64,000 bases of DNA from assembly GCF_000422445.1 (NCBI RefSeq), contig NZ_AULU01000018.1, positions 1 to 64,000 on the forward strand, read 5' to 3'. The notes beneath the pieces are model-generated. The model did not search any database. It was given only the letters and a program-made list of their open reading frames with translations, and was not told the DNA's origin. Positions 9,051 to 18,533 of the stretch are shown here, piece after piece. The DNA comes from Paenibacillus assamensis DSM 18201 (lineage in GTDB: Bacteria > Bacillota > Bacilli > Paenibacillales > Paenibacillaceae). A program made the translations under genes and the position numbers. How positions within the stretch are numbered: position 1 is the first letter of the stretch; every line of letters begins with the position of its first letter.

Positions 9051-10508
9051 TTACAACTGCGGACGCAGCTTATGATGTTCGGTAGCCTGTTCAAACAAGT
9101 GTGCGGCGCGAAGAACAGCCGACTCATCGAATGGTTTACCGATAATTTGCAATCCAACAGGAAGACCGTCTGCCATTCCGCATGGAACGCTAATCGCTGG
9201 CACGCCAGCCAAGCTTACTGGAATCGTTAAAATATCGTTCATATACATTTGCAACGGATTGTTAATTTGCTCGCCAATTTTGAATGCAGTCGTTGGAGCA
9301 GTTGGACCGATTAGCAAATCATACTTTTGGAATGCCTGATCAAAGTCTTGCTTAATAAGCGTACGAACTTTTTGTGCTTTCAAATAATAAGCATCATAAT
9401 AACCAGAGCTTAGCGCATACGTTCCAAGCATAATACGACGTTTAACTTCAGATCCGAAACCTTCGCTGCGGGATTTGAAGTACAAGTCAATTAAGTTGTC
9501 AGGATTCTCTGCACGAACGCCATAACGAACGCCATCGAAACGAGACAAATTCGAAGAAGCCTCAGAAGAAGCAAGCAAGTAGTAAGCCGCTACTGCATAC
9601 TCTGTATGTGGTAGCGATACTTCTTCCCATGTAGCACCAAGTGACTCAAATGTTTGTAAAGCATCAAGGACAGCTTGTTTGACTTTAGGGTCTACACCTT
9701 CACTCATGTACTCTTTAGGAACACCGATACGCAAGCCGCGTACATCGCCTTGCAATGCAGCTGCATAATCAGGAATATCGACATTGGCAGAAGTTGAATC
9801 CATTGTGTCATGACCCGCAATCGCTTGCAGCACATGTGCAGAATCTTCTACCGTACGCGTCAATGGACCGATTTGGTCAAGGGAAGACGCAAACGCAACG
9901 AGACCGAAGCGAGATATAAGGCCATACGTTGGCTTCAAGCCGACGATACCACAGTAGGAAGCTGGTTGACGGATGGAGCCACCTGTATCTGAACCAAGTG
10001 AAAATGGTACTTGTCCAGCTGCAACCGCCGCTGCTGAACCACCACTGGAACCACCAGGTACACGCTCAACATCCCAAGGGTTGCGAGTCACTTGATAAGC
10101 CGAGTTTTCATTGGAGCCGCCCATCGCGAACTCGTCCATGTTCAGCTTACCAGCTGTTATTACTCCCGCTTCTTTAAGCTTTCGGGATACAAAAGCATCA
10201 TGCACAGGTACAAAGTTGTCCAAAAAACGGCTTGCACAAGTGGTGCGCAATCCTTCTGTAATGATGTTGTCTTTAATACCCGCAGGGATACCAGCTAATG
10301 CGCCAAGACCTTCCCCTTGTACATATTTATCATCATAGCGATGAGCTTCTGCACGCGCTTGTTCTTCATTTAACGTTAGAAATGCTTGAACGGTCCCATC
10401 AGTCGCTGCGATGCGCGCGAATACTGCGTCTGTAAGTTCAGTTGCAGACAACGTGCGAGCGCTCAACTGCTGTTTCAGCTCAGCTAATGTATAATCCAAT
10501 GGCGTCAC
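9051..10508 (-). CDS. gatA: Aspartyl/glutamyl-tRNA amidotransferase subunit A
   Basis: Amidase-signature protein of 485 residues. The glycine/serine-rich stretch [14 protein letters not shown] and the downstream [12 protein letters not shown] supply the Ser-cisSer-Lys triad that liberates ammonia from glutamine for GatB. I prefer the GTG at 10508: the ATG at 10517 abuts the AAGGAGG ribosome site with no spacing, whereas the GTG is nine bases away. It lies between gatC and gatB in one operon. Confidence 0.97.
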   Translation of the reverse strand: MTPLDYTLAELKQQLSARTLSATELTDAVFARIAATDGTVQAFLTLNEEQARAEAHRYDDKYVQGEGLGALAGIPAGIKDNIITEGLRTTCASRFLDNFVPVHDAFVSRKLKEAGVITAGKLNMDEFAMGGSNENSAYQVTRNPWDVERVPGGSSGGSAAAVAAGQVPFSLGSDTGGSIRQPASYCGIVGLKPTYGLISRFGLVAFASSLDQIGPLTRTVEDSAHVLQAIAGHDTMDSTSANVDIPDYAAALQGDVRGLRIGVPKEYMSEGVDPKVKQAVLDALQTFESLGATWEEVSLPHTEYAVAAYYLLASSEASSNLSRFDGVRYGVRAENPDNLIDLYFKSRSEGFGSEVKRRIMLGTYALSSGYYDAYYLKAQKVRTLIKQDFDQAFQKYDLLIGPTAPTTAFKIGEQINNPLQMYMNDILTIPVSLAGVPAISVPCGMADGLPVGLQIIGKPFDESAVLRAAHLFEQATEHHKLRPQL

Positions 10509-10577
10509 TTCGAACATCCTCCTTCATTTTCTACACAGGAATAGCCTGTCATCTATACAATTTACCGTAGTAAAACG

Positions 10578-10865
10578 TTATTCTAGTACAGCAGGTACGC
10601 GGAATTGACCGTCTTCTTCCTCTGGCGCGTTCTTCATAACATGTTCTCTGTCTAGAGACGGACGTACTTCATCTTCACGCATTACATTGCGAATTGGCAA
10701 TACGTGCGTTGTAGGTTGTACATCATCTGTATTCAATTCATTCAACTTATCTGCATATTTCAAAATAGCGTTCAACTGATCCGTATAGCGTTCTTTCTCT
10801 TCATCCGTCAGCAGCAAGCGTGCAAGCTTAGCTACATGCTCAACATCATGCAAATTAATGCTCAT
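10578..10865 (-). CDS. gatC: Aspartyl/glutamyl-tRNA amidotransferase subunit C
   Basis: The 95-residue protein has typical GatC features: the N-terminal HVAKLARLLLTDEE helix and a C-terminal LRED-like segment (VMREDEVRPSL). It wraps around GatA and stabilises the GatAB complex. GGAGGA precedes ATG 10865. First gene of gatCAB, 69 nt before gatA. Confidence 0.96.
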   Translation of the reverse strand: MSINLHDVEHVAKLARLLLTDEEKERYTDQLNAILKYADKLNELNTDDVQPTTHVLPIRNVMREDEVRPSLDREHVMKNAPEEEDGQFRVPAVLE

Positions 10866-10987
10866 GGGGATTGATGTCCTCCTTCGTTCGGCAAATAGTC
10901 ATCCCTTTATTATAGCGAAGAACTGAAAAATCTCAATTGTAGTGGAAACAACTTAATATTGTCTATGTAAGGAAGTAAAAGCGCATC

Positions 10988-11042
10988 AAAAAAAGACACT
11001 CCACATTCAGCCCACTTCGGGTTGAATACGATGAGTGTCTTT
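10988..11042. terminator. Strong terminator upstream of gatC
   Basis: AAAGACACTC (10992-11001) pairs with GAGTGTCTTT (11033-11042), with inner ATTCA-CCC/GGG-TGAAT pairing. On the minus strand a seven-T run follows. It terminates the IDEAL-domain gene and separates it from gatCAB. Confidence 0.88.
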
Positions 11043-11053
11043 ATTTATGAGCT

Positions 11054-11434
11054 CTATATCCAAGCTCTCAAGTTTACTTGTCGGATAAAGTCTTCTGGGG
11101 AAAGAGTTTCTGTTTCTTCTTCCTCAGCTACTTCCTCCTGTTCTTCGCCCTGCAGTAACTGACGAAACAATGATTCGTTGCGCGTAGCTAATGCATAGTC
11201 GATTAACGCTTCTCGTTCAATGCGATCCGCTTCTTCTTTAAGTAGCACATCTTCAAGCTCAATGTCTGAACCCGGCACTAAAAAATTGCGGTTCGCATGA
11301 GGAACCCGGACCACATAATCAAAAGCATTATCCGCATTGCGGTCATATGCAATAATATAGCCGTATTCCCCAATCGGCAATTGTTGCTCGAAACGGTCTG
11401 CGACAACGACTACTTTCTCTCCTAATGGCAGCAT
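11054..11434 (-). CDS. Small acidic protein with a C-terminal IDEAL-like motif
   Basis: The 126-residue soluble protein has a beta-rich first half (about 1-60) and an acidic second half. LIDYALATRNESLFRQLL around residues 78-95 matches the IDEAL domain of Firmicutes (L-I-D-x-AL-x-x-x-D/N-x-x-x-F-x-x-L). The domain occurs in small, mostly uncharacterised Bacillus proteins. ATG 11434 initiates after AGGCATACC, a weak site. It appears monocistronic. Function unknown. Confidence 0.55.
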   Translation of the reverse strand: MLPLGEKVVVVADRFEQQLPIGEYGYIIAYDRNADNAFDYVVRVPHANRNFLVPGSDIELEDVLLKEEADRIEREALIDYALATRNESLFRQLLQGEEQEEVAEEEETETLSPEDFIRQVNLRAWI

Positions 11435-11662
11435 TGGTATGCCTCCCAGCCGTTTGCTTTTTTCACTATGTTACTAGAAAATCAAGCTGCTGTAAACGTT
11501 AGGTATGACGCATCGTAACCAGTTATTTTCCAGAGTGTTGTGTTGTATATTACTGTATTTGCTTGTTTCTATGTAAATATTTTCACCTTAATTTTTTCTC
11601 TACTTCGTTTTCAATTTGCTATAATAGATTCCATACCTTACCAATACGAGGAGAGTTATTCG

Positions 11663-12337
11663 ATGAAACCAACTATCTTATATGTAGAAGACGACTTAGA
11701 AATCGGAGAATGGACGAATCAATTCCTCAAGGACAAGGGCTATGAGGTTGATTGGAGGAAATCGGGCGAAAACGCGCTCCACGAGGCAGACTCATACAGC
11801 CTGGTCATACTAGATGTGATGCTGCCTGGCCTAGATGGATTTACCGTTGGTCAACGTCTAAAGAAAAGCGCGCCTCATATTCCCGTTTTAATGTTATCTG
11901 CTAGGAGCTCCATTGATGATAAGCTGCAAGGCTTGAATTTCGCAGATGATTATTTGACGAAGCCTTTCCATCCCGATGAATTGGCTGCAAGAATCGAAAT
12001 TTTGCTGCGCCGTTATGAAAAGGAAGAAGAGGAATGTATCACGCTGCACCATATACATATGTATCCGAAGCAGAATCGTATTGTCGATAGCCGTACGAAC
12101 GAAGAGCTCACCCTTACGGGCAAGCAGTTTCATATTTTCCGATATATGATCCAAAATGCCAATCAAATTTTGACTAAGGAGCAAATCTACGAAGGCGTAT
12201 GGGGCGATCCGTACATAGAGGGCGACAAAACGCTGCAAGTCCATATTCGCTATTTGCGCGAAAAAATTGAACTTGATCCGAGCAAGCCGCTTATTATTGA
12301 GACGATACGCGGCATTGGCTACAGGGTAAGACGATGA
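11663..12337 (+). CDS. OmpR-family response regulator controlling the adjacent ABC transporter
   Basis: The 224-residue protein has a receiver domain (acidic VEDDLE, phospho-acceptor Asp in LDVMLPG, KPF lysine) and a C-terminal OmpR winged helix ending RGIGYRVRR. ATG 11663 is chosen because GAGGAGAG lies eight bases upstream; a longer reading from 11540 would start inside the promoter region (extended -10 TGCTATAAT at about 11617-11625). It overlaps the kinase gene as ATGA. Kinase, ATPase and two permeases in order resemble SpaRK-SpaFEG or CprRK-CprABC, so control of lantibiotic/peptide resistance is likely. Confidence 0.9.
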   Translation: MKPTILYVEDDLEIGEWTNQFLKDKGYEVDWRKSGENALHEADSYSLVILDVMLPGLDGFTVGQRLKKSAPHIPVLMLSARSSIDDKLQGLNFADDYLTKPFHPDELAARIEILLRRYEKEEEECITLHHIHMYPKQNRIVDSRTNEELTLTGKQFHIFRYMIQNANQILTKEQIYEGVWGDPYIEGDKTLQVHIRYLREKIELDPSKPLIIETIRGIGYRVRR

Positions 12338-13827
12338 TAAAGATCCCATTTAATAGAAACAAGAAAAATACGTTGAGCGAGATCCAGCAGCCCATAAAGT
12401 CGAGATGGTGGAAATTCACAGATTCTCGCGTACGTTGGCGTCACTCTTTGCTCGTTAAATATCTATCACTCGTCGTATGCGCCATGCTGCTTTTCTTTTT
12501 CCTTATGCCCTTGGTTACTATAATTATTGGCATTCCGATGTATTGGAATGATCAAGCAAAAGAAAAAGAAAATCCGTATGCGAATGGTCAAACACTCATG
12601 ACGACATGGCATGCCGATACGAAAAAGCTTAAGGGCGACAATGAGCAAGCAATTGAAAAACATCTTGTGAGTTGGAAAGCCAAGCTGCCAAAAGCAACCG
12701 TATTTTGGGTAGATGCAAAGGGAGTCACGCGCAAGATGCTTCCCGAGCAGAAGTCACTGCCAAAACAATGGACCGCGCAAGATAGCATCAGCTTTATGAA
12801 GAAGAGTTTCGAGGGGGATCCATTTACTGTCGTTTCCTTTATAGGTGGTGAAAATGCTAAAGAAGGATTCGTCGCCATCCAAATACCGCGGAAGCTAATG
12901 ACGTATGATGGACAGCAGCCACTGTACACCAGTGAATATGCATTTGCTATCATGATGACGTTAACTCTCCTATTCGTCCTCTTCTCATGGCGCTTCTTCT
13001 ATCGAATTCAGCGGCGATTGAGAGAGCTGGAACGAGCGATGGCAATGACAGACGAACATGGAATTCCTATCATGATATCGGTGGCAAAAGAAGATGAAAT
13101 CGGCCAACTGCAGCACTCGTTCAATCGAATGATATCCGAGCTGCGGGCAAGTCGCAAGCGTGAGCAGGAGGAAGAGGAACTGCGCAAGCAATTAATCGCC
13201 AACCTGTCCCATGATATTCGGACCCCTCTCACAACCATTCGCACGCATGTCCATACGATACAGCAGGAAAATGACGTGCTACAGGAACGAAGCAAGACAA
13301 GCTTGCATGTGATCGTGCAAAAATGTGAAGACCTCGCACATCTCGTCGATAACTTGCTATCCTATACGCTGCTTTCTGCGAAGCGCTATACATTCCAACC
13401 TCAGGCTGTGGATGTCGTACGCCTCGCGCGAGAAAGTGCGGCAGCGTGGTACCCCATGTGGGAGAAGCATCAATTTGAGGTAGAAGTTAATTTGCCTTCA
13501 GCGCCAATTATTTGGAATGTCGATCAGATGTGGATGAAGCGCATTCTCGATAATGTGTATCAGAACGTCGTACGACATGCAGCATCTGGACGTTATATTC
13601 GAATCGAAATGAATGAGCTTCCTAACGGCATTAGCGAACTAGTCATTCAAGACAAAGGACCCGGCATGAAGGTGGCTTCTTCTAATAAAGGGGCCGGCAT
13701 TGGTCTTAGCATTATTGAAATGATGCTAAAAGAGATGAGCTTGGAGCAAGAAGTTTACAGCAGCAGCAGTGGAACAACGTTAGTTTTAACTCCGAAACGA
13801 GGAAATATAAAAAATACGAATATTTAA
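12334..13827 (+). CDS. Sensor histidine kinase of the lantibiotic-immunity-type locus
   Basis: A 497-residue kinase with two membrane segments (about 42-65 and 205-228) framing an extracytoplasmic domain of about 140 residues, followed by HAMP, a HisKA domain (NLSHDIRTPLTTIRTH, H293) and an ATPase domain (QNVVRHA, DKGPGMK, GAGIGLSI). It translationally overlaps the regulator gene. The sizeable outer loop differs from the very short loops of Bce-type kinases, consistent with direct peptide sensing. Ligand unknown. Confidence 0.88.
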   Translation: MIKIPFNRNKKNTLSEIQQPIKSRWWKFTDSRVRWRHSLLVKYLSLVVCAMLLFFFLMPLVTIIIGIPMYWNDQAKEKENPYANGQTLMTTWHADTKKLKGDNEQAIEKHLVSWKAKLPKATVFWVDAKGVTRKMLPEQKSLPKQWTAQDSISFMKKSFEGDPFTVVSFIGGENAKEGFVAIQIPRKLMTYDGQQPLYTSEYAFAIMMTLTLLFVLFSWRFFYRIQRRLRELERAMAMTDEHGIPIMISVAKEDEIGQLQHSFNRMISELRASRKREQEEEELRKQLIANLSHDIRTPLTTIRTHVHTIQQENDVLQERSKTSLHVIVQKCEDLAHLVDNLLSYTLLSAKRYTFQPQAVDVVRLARESAAAWYPMWEKHQFEVEVNLPSAPIIWNVDQMWMKRILDNVYQNVVRHAASGRYIRIEMNELPNGISELVIQDKGPGMKVASSNKGAGIGLSIIEMMLKEMSLEQEVYSSSSGTTLVLTPKRGNIKNTNI

Positions 13828-13833
13828 ACTCGA

Positions 13834-13864
13834 TTTAACCTTGAAGTCGCTCTTGTTTAACCTT
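13834..13864 (+). promoter_or_regulatory. Direct repeats TTTAACCTT in front of the ABC genes
   Basis: TTTAACCTT occurs at 13834-13842 and again at 13856-13864, a 22-bp period (two helical turns). TATAAA follows at 13871-13876. Paired direct repeats just upstream of a -10 element without a good -35 are typical for OmpR-family activation, so this is probably the operator of the adjacent regulator. Inference from layout. Confidence 0.55.
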
Positions 13865-13896
13865 CAGCCTATAAAGTAGGTTGTGAGGTGATGAAC

Positions 13897-14811
13897 ATGA
13901 GCGACTTTATCGTTCAGACGAAACAATTAACGAAAACATACAAAGGCAAAATTGCCGTTGATCAAGTAAACTTACAAATTCAAAAAGGTCAAATCTACGG
14001 CTTCCTAGGTTCTAACGGTGCAGGTAAGACAACGACGATTCGTATGCTGCTAGGCCTAATTCAACCAACAGATGGCGAAGTACATATTTTCGGTAAAAAC
14101 CTAAAGAAAGACAAGCTGTCCATTCTTCGTAAAATAGGTTCTCTCGTTGAATATCCGTCTTACTACGGTCACTTGAACGCAATTGAGAACTTGGAAACGA
14201 TACGCCGCATTATCGACGTACCAAAGTCACGCATTGATGAAGTACTTGCTATCGTCCAGCTTACGGCGGATGCGAAGCGTCCTGTCAAAGGCTACTCGCT
14301 AGGAATGAAGCAGCGCCTTGGTATCGCTGCCGCTCTACTCGGCTCTCCTGAACTGCTCGTGCTGGATGAACCAACAAACGGCTTAGACCCTTCAGGAATA
14401 TTAGAAATTCGCGAATTGATTAAAAGCTTGCCGCAGCAATATGGTATTACGGTACTTGTGTCCAGTCACTTATTAAGTGAAGTGGAGCAAATGGCTACGA
14501 ATGTTGGTATCATCCAACACGGACGCATGCTGTTCCAAGACTCCATTGAAACATTGGTACAACAAGCTAAGCAGCATATCATGCTGTCTGTATCCGAGCC
14601 TGAGCGTGCAGTTGCTACTCTAAATGCAGCAGGGATTCGCACCAATCTGGAGTCTGAAGGATTGCTGCACTGCTCCTATGTACCAGATACGAAAATTGCT
14701 TCCGCTGTCCATCTACTCGTCCATGACGGACATGATATTTATCGCATTACAGAAAAACGCGAATCGTTGGAGGATATCTTCCTAGCGATGACGAGAGAGG
14801 GGGGGTTCTAA
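13897..14811 (+). CDS. ABC transporter ATPase, lantibiotic immunity / BcrA type
   Basis: A 304-residue ATPase with Walker A GSNGAGKTT, signature YSLGMKQRLGIA and Walker B LLVLDEPTNGLDPSG, with the long C-terminal extension of the BcrA/NisF/SpaF group. ATG 13897 is preferred because AGGTGA lies five bases upstream; nearer-5' codons overlap that site. It ends two bases into the first permease gene (TAATG). The partner of two ABC-2 permeases, it would export or expel membrane-active peptides. Confidence 0.92.
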   Translation: MSDFIVQTKQLTKTYKGKIAVDQVNLQIQKGQIYGFLGSNGAGKTTTIRMLLGLIQPTDGEVHIFGKNLKKDKLSILRKIGSLVEYPSYYGHLNAIENLETIRRIIDVPKSRIDEVLAIVQLTADAKRPVKGYSLGMKQRLGIAAALLGSPELLVLDEPTNGLDPSGILEIRELIKSLPQQYGITVLVSSHLLSEVEQMATNVGIIQHGRMLFQDSIETLVQQAKQHIMLSVSEPERAVATLNAAGIRTNLESEGLLHCSYVPDTKIASAVHLLVHDGHDIYRITEKRESLEDIFLAMTREGGF

Positions 14812-15524
14812 TGCTCACACGGGCATTTTCCTCGGATTGGCTTAAGCTGCGCCACACTTGGATTGTTGCACTGGTGTTCTTGGGACCAGCAGGCGTTGTC
14901 GGATTGCAAGCGTTCAACTGGGGACTTCGTTATGATTATTTGACGGACCGACACGCAGGAAAGTTATGGGAAACAGTGATGAAGGATATTCATTTCTTAT
15001 CCGTTCCTGCTCTGCTATTAGGAATTACGCTCGTTGCATCTATGCTCGCAGGTATGGAACATCAGCATGGATCATGGAAACAAACGCTTGCACTGCCTAT
15101 TCGACGTCGGACTGTCTATATGTCTAAATGGCTCGTTTGCCAGACCTTGATGCTGCTAGCTTGTATCCTGTTAATGGCAGGCACACTTCTGCTCGGTTAC
15201 TTACTTGGTTTTGGCACGGATATTCCATGGGACGATCTGCTTGCTCGCAGTTACTACCCTTGGCTGACAGCAGGTCCAATCTTAGCGCTCCAGTTGTGGC
15301 TATCTGTTAGTACAGCCAACCAGACGATTCCTCTTTCAACCGGAATCATACTAAGCATTATGAGCTTGTCGGCTATAGATATGCCTGACTGGATGCCATT
15401 GAAATGGCCACTGCTGATGAAAGATTCCATTTCAACCGAACTATCAATCGCATTAGGAGTAGGCACAGGGCTGCTTGTTCTCCTATTCAGTATCATTCAC
15501 TTTACACGGAAGGACGTGAGTTAA
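14811..15524 (+). CDS. ABC-2 permease subunit 1 (lantibiotic immunity type)
   Basis: The 237-residue protein has about six membrane segments and the EHQHGSWKQTLALPI motif characteristic of SpaE/NisE/MutE-like permeases. Start ATG 14811 has GAGGGGGG upstream and overlaps the ATPase stop. It is a paralogue of the next gene, which keeps the equivalent motif (EHANGGWKQTLALPI), implying ancient duplication and a heteromeric channel. Confidence 0.85.
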   Translation: MLTRAFSSDWLKLRHTWIVALVFLGPAGVVGLQAFNWGLRYDYLTDRHAGKLWETVMKDIHFLSVPALLLGITLVASMLAGMEHQHGSWKQTLALPIRRRTVYMSKWLVCQTLMLLACILLMAGTLLLGYLLGFGTDIPWDDLLARSYYPWLTAGPILALQLWLSVSTANQTIPLSTGIILSIMSLSAIDMPDWMPLKWPLLMKDSISTELSIALGVGTGLLVLLFSIIHFTRKDVS

Positions 15525-16265
15525 ATGAAAGGCATCTTCAAAGTACTACGTTCAGAAGCGGTTAAATTGCGCCATTCAAAGCTCAGCAGCTTGCTCTTCA
15601 TTAGCCCGCTGCTCTCGCTCTCGGTTGGCATTATGTATAATGCCAACAGTGATATGCCATGGCTCGAAATGTACAGTATGATGGCGTTATCTCACGCTAT
15701 ATTGTTCCTCCCGCTTATGACAGGAATCATTGGCGCACTGATGTGCCGCTACGAGCATGCCAACGGCGGTTGGAAGCAAACACTAGCTCTACCTATCTCT
15801 CGAACCAATCTATACGTAGGAAAATTTCTCATCATTTGCTTCATGACTTTTACAATGCAGCTATTATTCTTCTTAGCGGTAGTTGCAGCAGGGATGTTCA
15901 AAGGATTTGCAAGTCCGATGCCTATCAAGGAAATTGCCACTTTCGTTATTAGCGGATGGATTGCTACTTTGCCGCTTGCTGCCTTGCAATTGTTCTTCTC
16001 CACGATGTGGGCAAGCTTTGCAGCAGCCCTAACGATTACTGTTATTTTCACATTGCCGAACTTGCTTATTATTCAATCAGGAGATTATGGCCCTTATTAT
16101 CCTTGGGCACAGCCTGGATTGGCTATGCTGCCGATGAGTGATAGTTCTATGAATACGTTAGGTTTAAATATTTCACTGGAGACGTTGTTGTTCGTTATTG
16201 GCGGAAGCTTCCTTGTATTTTTCGTGACGGGACTGCTCTATTTCCAACGGAAAGATGTTGCGTAA
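15525..16265 (+). CDS. ABC-2 permease subunit 2 (lantibiotic immunity type)
   Basis: The 246-residue, six-segment permease is homologous to the preceding gene and directly abuts it (stop, then ATG at the next base). The shared GWKQTLALPISR coupling motif lies around residues 83-94. The ATPase-permease-permease order equals the FEG or CprABC immunity transporters. A terminator follows at 16358. Confidence 0.85.
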   Translation: MKGIFKVLRSEAVKLRHSKLSSLLFISPLLSLSVGIMYNANSDMPWLEMYSMMALSHAILFLPLMTGIIGALMCRYEHANGGWKQTLALPISRTNLYVGKFLIICFMTFTMQLLFFLAVVAAGMFKGFASPMPIKEIATFVISGWIATLPLAALQLFFSTMWASFAAALTITVIFTLPNLLIIQSGDYGPYYPWAQPGLAMLPMSDSSMNTLGLNISLETLLFVIGGSFLVFFVTGLLYFQRKDVA

Positions 16266-16357
16266 ACCTATGCGAACGACGATCCATGTACATTCCCATT
16301 CTTGTCTAGCGCTACATTTGAGAGCATGTTATGGAATAAGGGACAAGCTGCTAGCCA

Positions 16358-16409
16358 AAAAAAGCACGCAAGCCATAAAGGGAGCGCCCTTACGGTATGC
16401 GTGCTTTTT
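16358..16409. terminator. Terminator after the ABC transporter operon
   Basis: AAAAAGCACGCA (16358-16369) pairs with TGCGTGCTTTTT (16397-16408); inner AGGG/CCCT bases extend it. A/T tracts on both sides allow bidirectional use with the convergent MBL gene. Confidence 0.9.
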
Positions 16410-16479
16410 GCTGTTGAACATGTGGACAACGTTCGGTTCCACTGTCGGTTTATCGATAGTGGACTCCATCTACTCAGTC

Positions 16480-17103
16480 TTATAGAAACGGGTTATGTTC
16501 CTTCTCAAAACCGATCGTTGTTGCCGGACCGTGACCAGGGTACACATTGACATCATCACCAAGCGTAAACAACTTCGTACGGATCGAATGGAGCAGTAAG
16601 GCGTGATCTCCGCCTGTAAGATCAGTACGCCCAATCGACATGCGGAACAAAGCATCACCTGCTATGCACTGCTTATCAAAGACAAAGCTGACGCTACCAG
16701 GAGAATGACCAGGCGTATGAAGTACCGTTAGCTTCAGCCCGATAAGTTCAAGCTCATCCCCGTCTTTAAGTAAATGCTCAGCAGGAGCAAAGCTCATCGG
16801 ACCGCAAATTTGCGGCCAGCGGAGTGAGCCGTTGAGTTCAGCATTCGTCAGCCACTCCTGCTCCTGTTCATGAATATAAACGGGGCAGCCGTAACGTTCG
16901 CGAATAAGCTCCAATCCGCCAATATGATCCAAGTGAGCATGAGTAAGCAATACCGCCTTAACGTGCATGTCCCCAAGTGCTTGGAACAGCGGCTCAGGAT
17001 TCATTCCTGGATCAATTACGATCGCTTCGTTCGTGTCTTGCTCATGTAGAATATATGCATTTGTTTCGAAAGGTCCTAGTGGAATTCCAATGATGCGCAG
17101 CAT
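16480..17103 (-). CDS. MBL-fold hydrolase, glyoxalase II-like (YqgX type)
   Basis: A 207-residue metallo-beta-lactamase fold with the dimetal motif THAHLDH, further ligands in TPGHSPG and the GDALF Asp, and a closing YPGHGP histidine. Size and motifs fit the YqgX-like group related to hydroxyacylglutathione/bacillithiol-thioester hydrolases. Cytosolic. It lies convergently to the ABC operon. The exact substrate is not shown by the sequence. Confidence 0.85.
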   Translation of the reverse strand: MLRIIGIPLGPFETNAYILHEQDTNEAIVIDPGMNPEPLFQALGDMHVKAVLLTHAHLDHIGGLELIRERYGCPVYIHEQEQEWLTNAELNGSLRWPQICGPMSFAPAEHLLKDGDELELIGLKLTVLHTPGHSPGSVSFVFDKQCIAGDALFRMSIGRTDLTGGDHALLLHSIRTKLFTLGDDVNVYPGHGPATTIGFEKEHNPFL

Positions 17104-17172
17104 AGCTGTTAAACACCGCCTTTATAAGATTTCAAGACTCCCATCTGATCAAACTAGAGCCGTTATTCTATT

Positions 17173-17739
17173 TTAAAAGGATGAGAGCAACTCGCGCAAT
17201 TCTTTAAGAACTCGCGTTTGATATTCTGCACCTTCACCATACTGTTCTATAATTTGTTGACGAGCTATCTTCAAATTATCTTGGTAGTCTGCTGCTTCCC
17301 GATCTGGATTTGCCTGCTTGAAGGCAATCATATGTGCTTGTACATCGCTAGGACGAGGTCCCCATTGACCAAGTACATGTCCACCCGTGTCAGCAATAAT
17401 AACAATTGGTACAGCACGGCCGCCCATCGTCAAATATTGATCCATCACTTCTGGGAACTTCTCGACAATAAGCACTTCTGTAGGAATACCTGCTGCTTCT
17501 GTTGCACGGAAAACAACGGGCACGTTGCGGATAACATCTCCACACCAATCTGCCATCAAGATAAGACAACGAAGGTCATCACGGAATTGAAGCGACTCGA
17601 AGAAGGATTTATCCTCTTCATTGCTCCATTCAAAACCTTCGTACCAGCCTAGAAAAGTGTCTTTATTTTTCTCCATGCCATCAATAAATGCTTGTGGCGA
17701 AATTCCTTGATCAAGAACAGCTGCAACTGATTTGCTCAT
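17173..17739 (-). CDS. Thioredoxin-fold family protein lacking the second active-site Cys
   Basis: A 188-residue thioredoxin-like protein. The active-site segment reads ADWCGDVIRN, so only the first Cys of CxxC is kept, and the cis-Pro motif appears as RAVPIVII. This matches the Thioredoxin_9 group, common in Bacillales, of unknown partner. ATG 17739 overlaps the dedA-like stop (ATGA), so the two are co-transcribed. A monothiol mechanism would be limited to mixed disulfides; a non-redox role is possible. Confidence 0.75.
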   Translation of the reverse strand: MSKSVAAVLDQGISPQAFIDGMEKNKDTFLGWYEGFEWSNEEDKSFFESLQFRDDLRCLILMADWCGDVIRNVPVVFRATEAAGIPTEVLIVEKFPEVMDQYLTMGGRAVPIVIIADTGGHVLGQWGPRPSDVQAHMIAFKQANPDREAADYQDNLKIARQQIIEQYGEGAEYQTRVLKELRELLSSF

Positions 17740-18356
17740 ATCGGGTTACCCTCTTTCTTCTTAGATATCGTGTATTTGATAACAAAATAAATAATAAGCA
17801 CAGCTAGAGCTACTAAAATAAATGACTGAATATACGGTGCCGCTGCCTCATCGATATGCTGCCAACGTTCACCCAATACGTACCCCAGATACAAAAAGCC
17901 AATTGTCCATGGGATAGCCGCCAGTGTAGTTAACAAAATAAACCTCCATACCGGCATACGGCTAATTCCTGCAGGAATCGATATGGCATGACGAACGATT
18001 GGGACAAATCTTGCCGTGAAAATAACTCCTGTACCGTACTTATGGAACCACTCTTCAGACTTGTCAATATGGTGCTGACGGATAAGCAAGTACTTCCCGT
18101 AACGAGCCAAAAAAGGTCGCCCGCCATATCGTGCTATTGCATAGATAACAAGCTGAGCTCCAACACCACCCGCAATTGCAAAAAACAGGGCGGAGAAGTA
18201 TGAAATATGCCCCTGTTGAATTAAATACCCGCCATAAGCCAGTACAAGTTCACTCGGGATCATTTCCATCATCAGACCGACCATAATTCCAAATCCGCCT
18301 AAACTTTGAATCCATTCCAGTACATTCGATACAAATTCATGTAACACGGTTACCAT
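17736..18356 (-). CDS. DedA family membrane protein
   Basis: The 206-residue protein has about five hydrophobic segments, an amphipathic re-entrant region and the DedA signature FIARFVPIVRHAISIPAGISRM-like stretch (here in two parts around residues 110-135) with conserved Arg/Pro. DedA proteins are inner-membrane proteins linked to lipid carrier recycling and membrane homeostasis. First gene of a two-gene operon with the thioredoxin-like protein. Confidence 0.88.
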   Translation of the reverse strand: MVTVLHEFVSNVLEWIQSLGGFGIMVGLMMEMIPSELVLAYGGYLIQQGHISYFSALFFAIAGGVGAQLVIYAIARYGGRPFLARYGKYLLIRQHHIDKSEEWFHKYGTGVIFTARFVPIVRHAISIPAGISRMPVWRFILLTTLAAIPWTIGFLYLGYVLGERWQHIDEAAAPYIQSFILVALAVLIIYFVIKYTISKKKEGNPI

Positions 18357-18533
18357 TCGCCTCGGTTTCTCCTCTATATAATCGAGCGTTTAAAAAGCAA
18401 GCTTTTCAAATCAACTCACAGAGGTATAAACCCATTTTATTCTAGCATATCCAAGGACATGTCTGCTACTGCTTGTCATCGCGATCTGCCTGTCCGCATA
18501 CACTGCAATAGATAAGTAATAAGGAGGAGTCGT

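Noticed and set aside
7597-9230. Several plus-strand open frames opposite gatB and gatA (up to 217 codons)
   Set aside because: They are antisense shadows of strongly conserved genes, with no ribosome sites.
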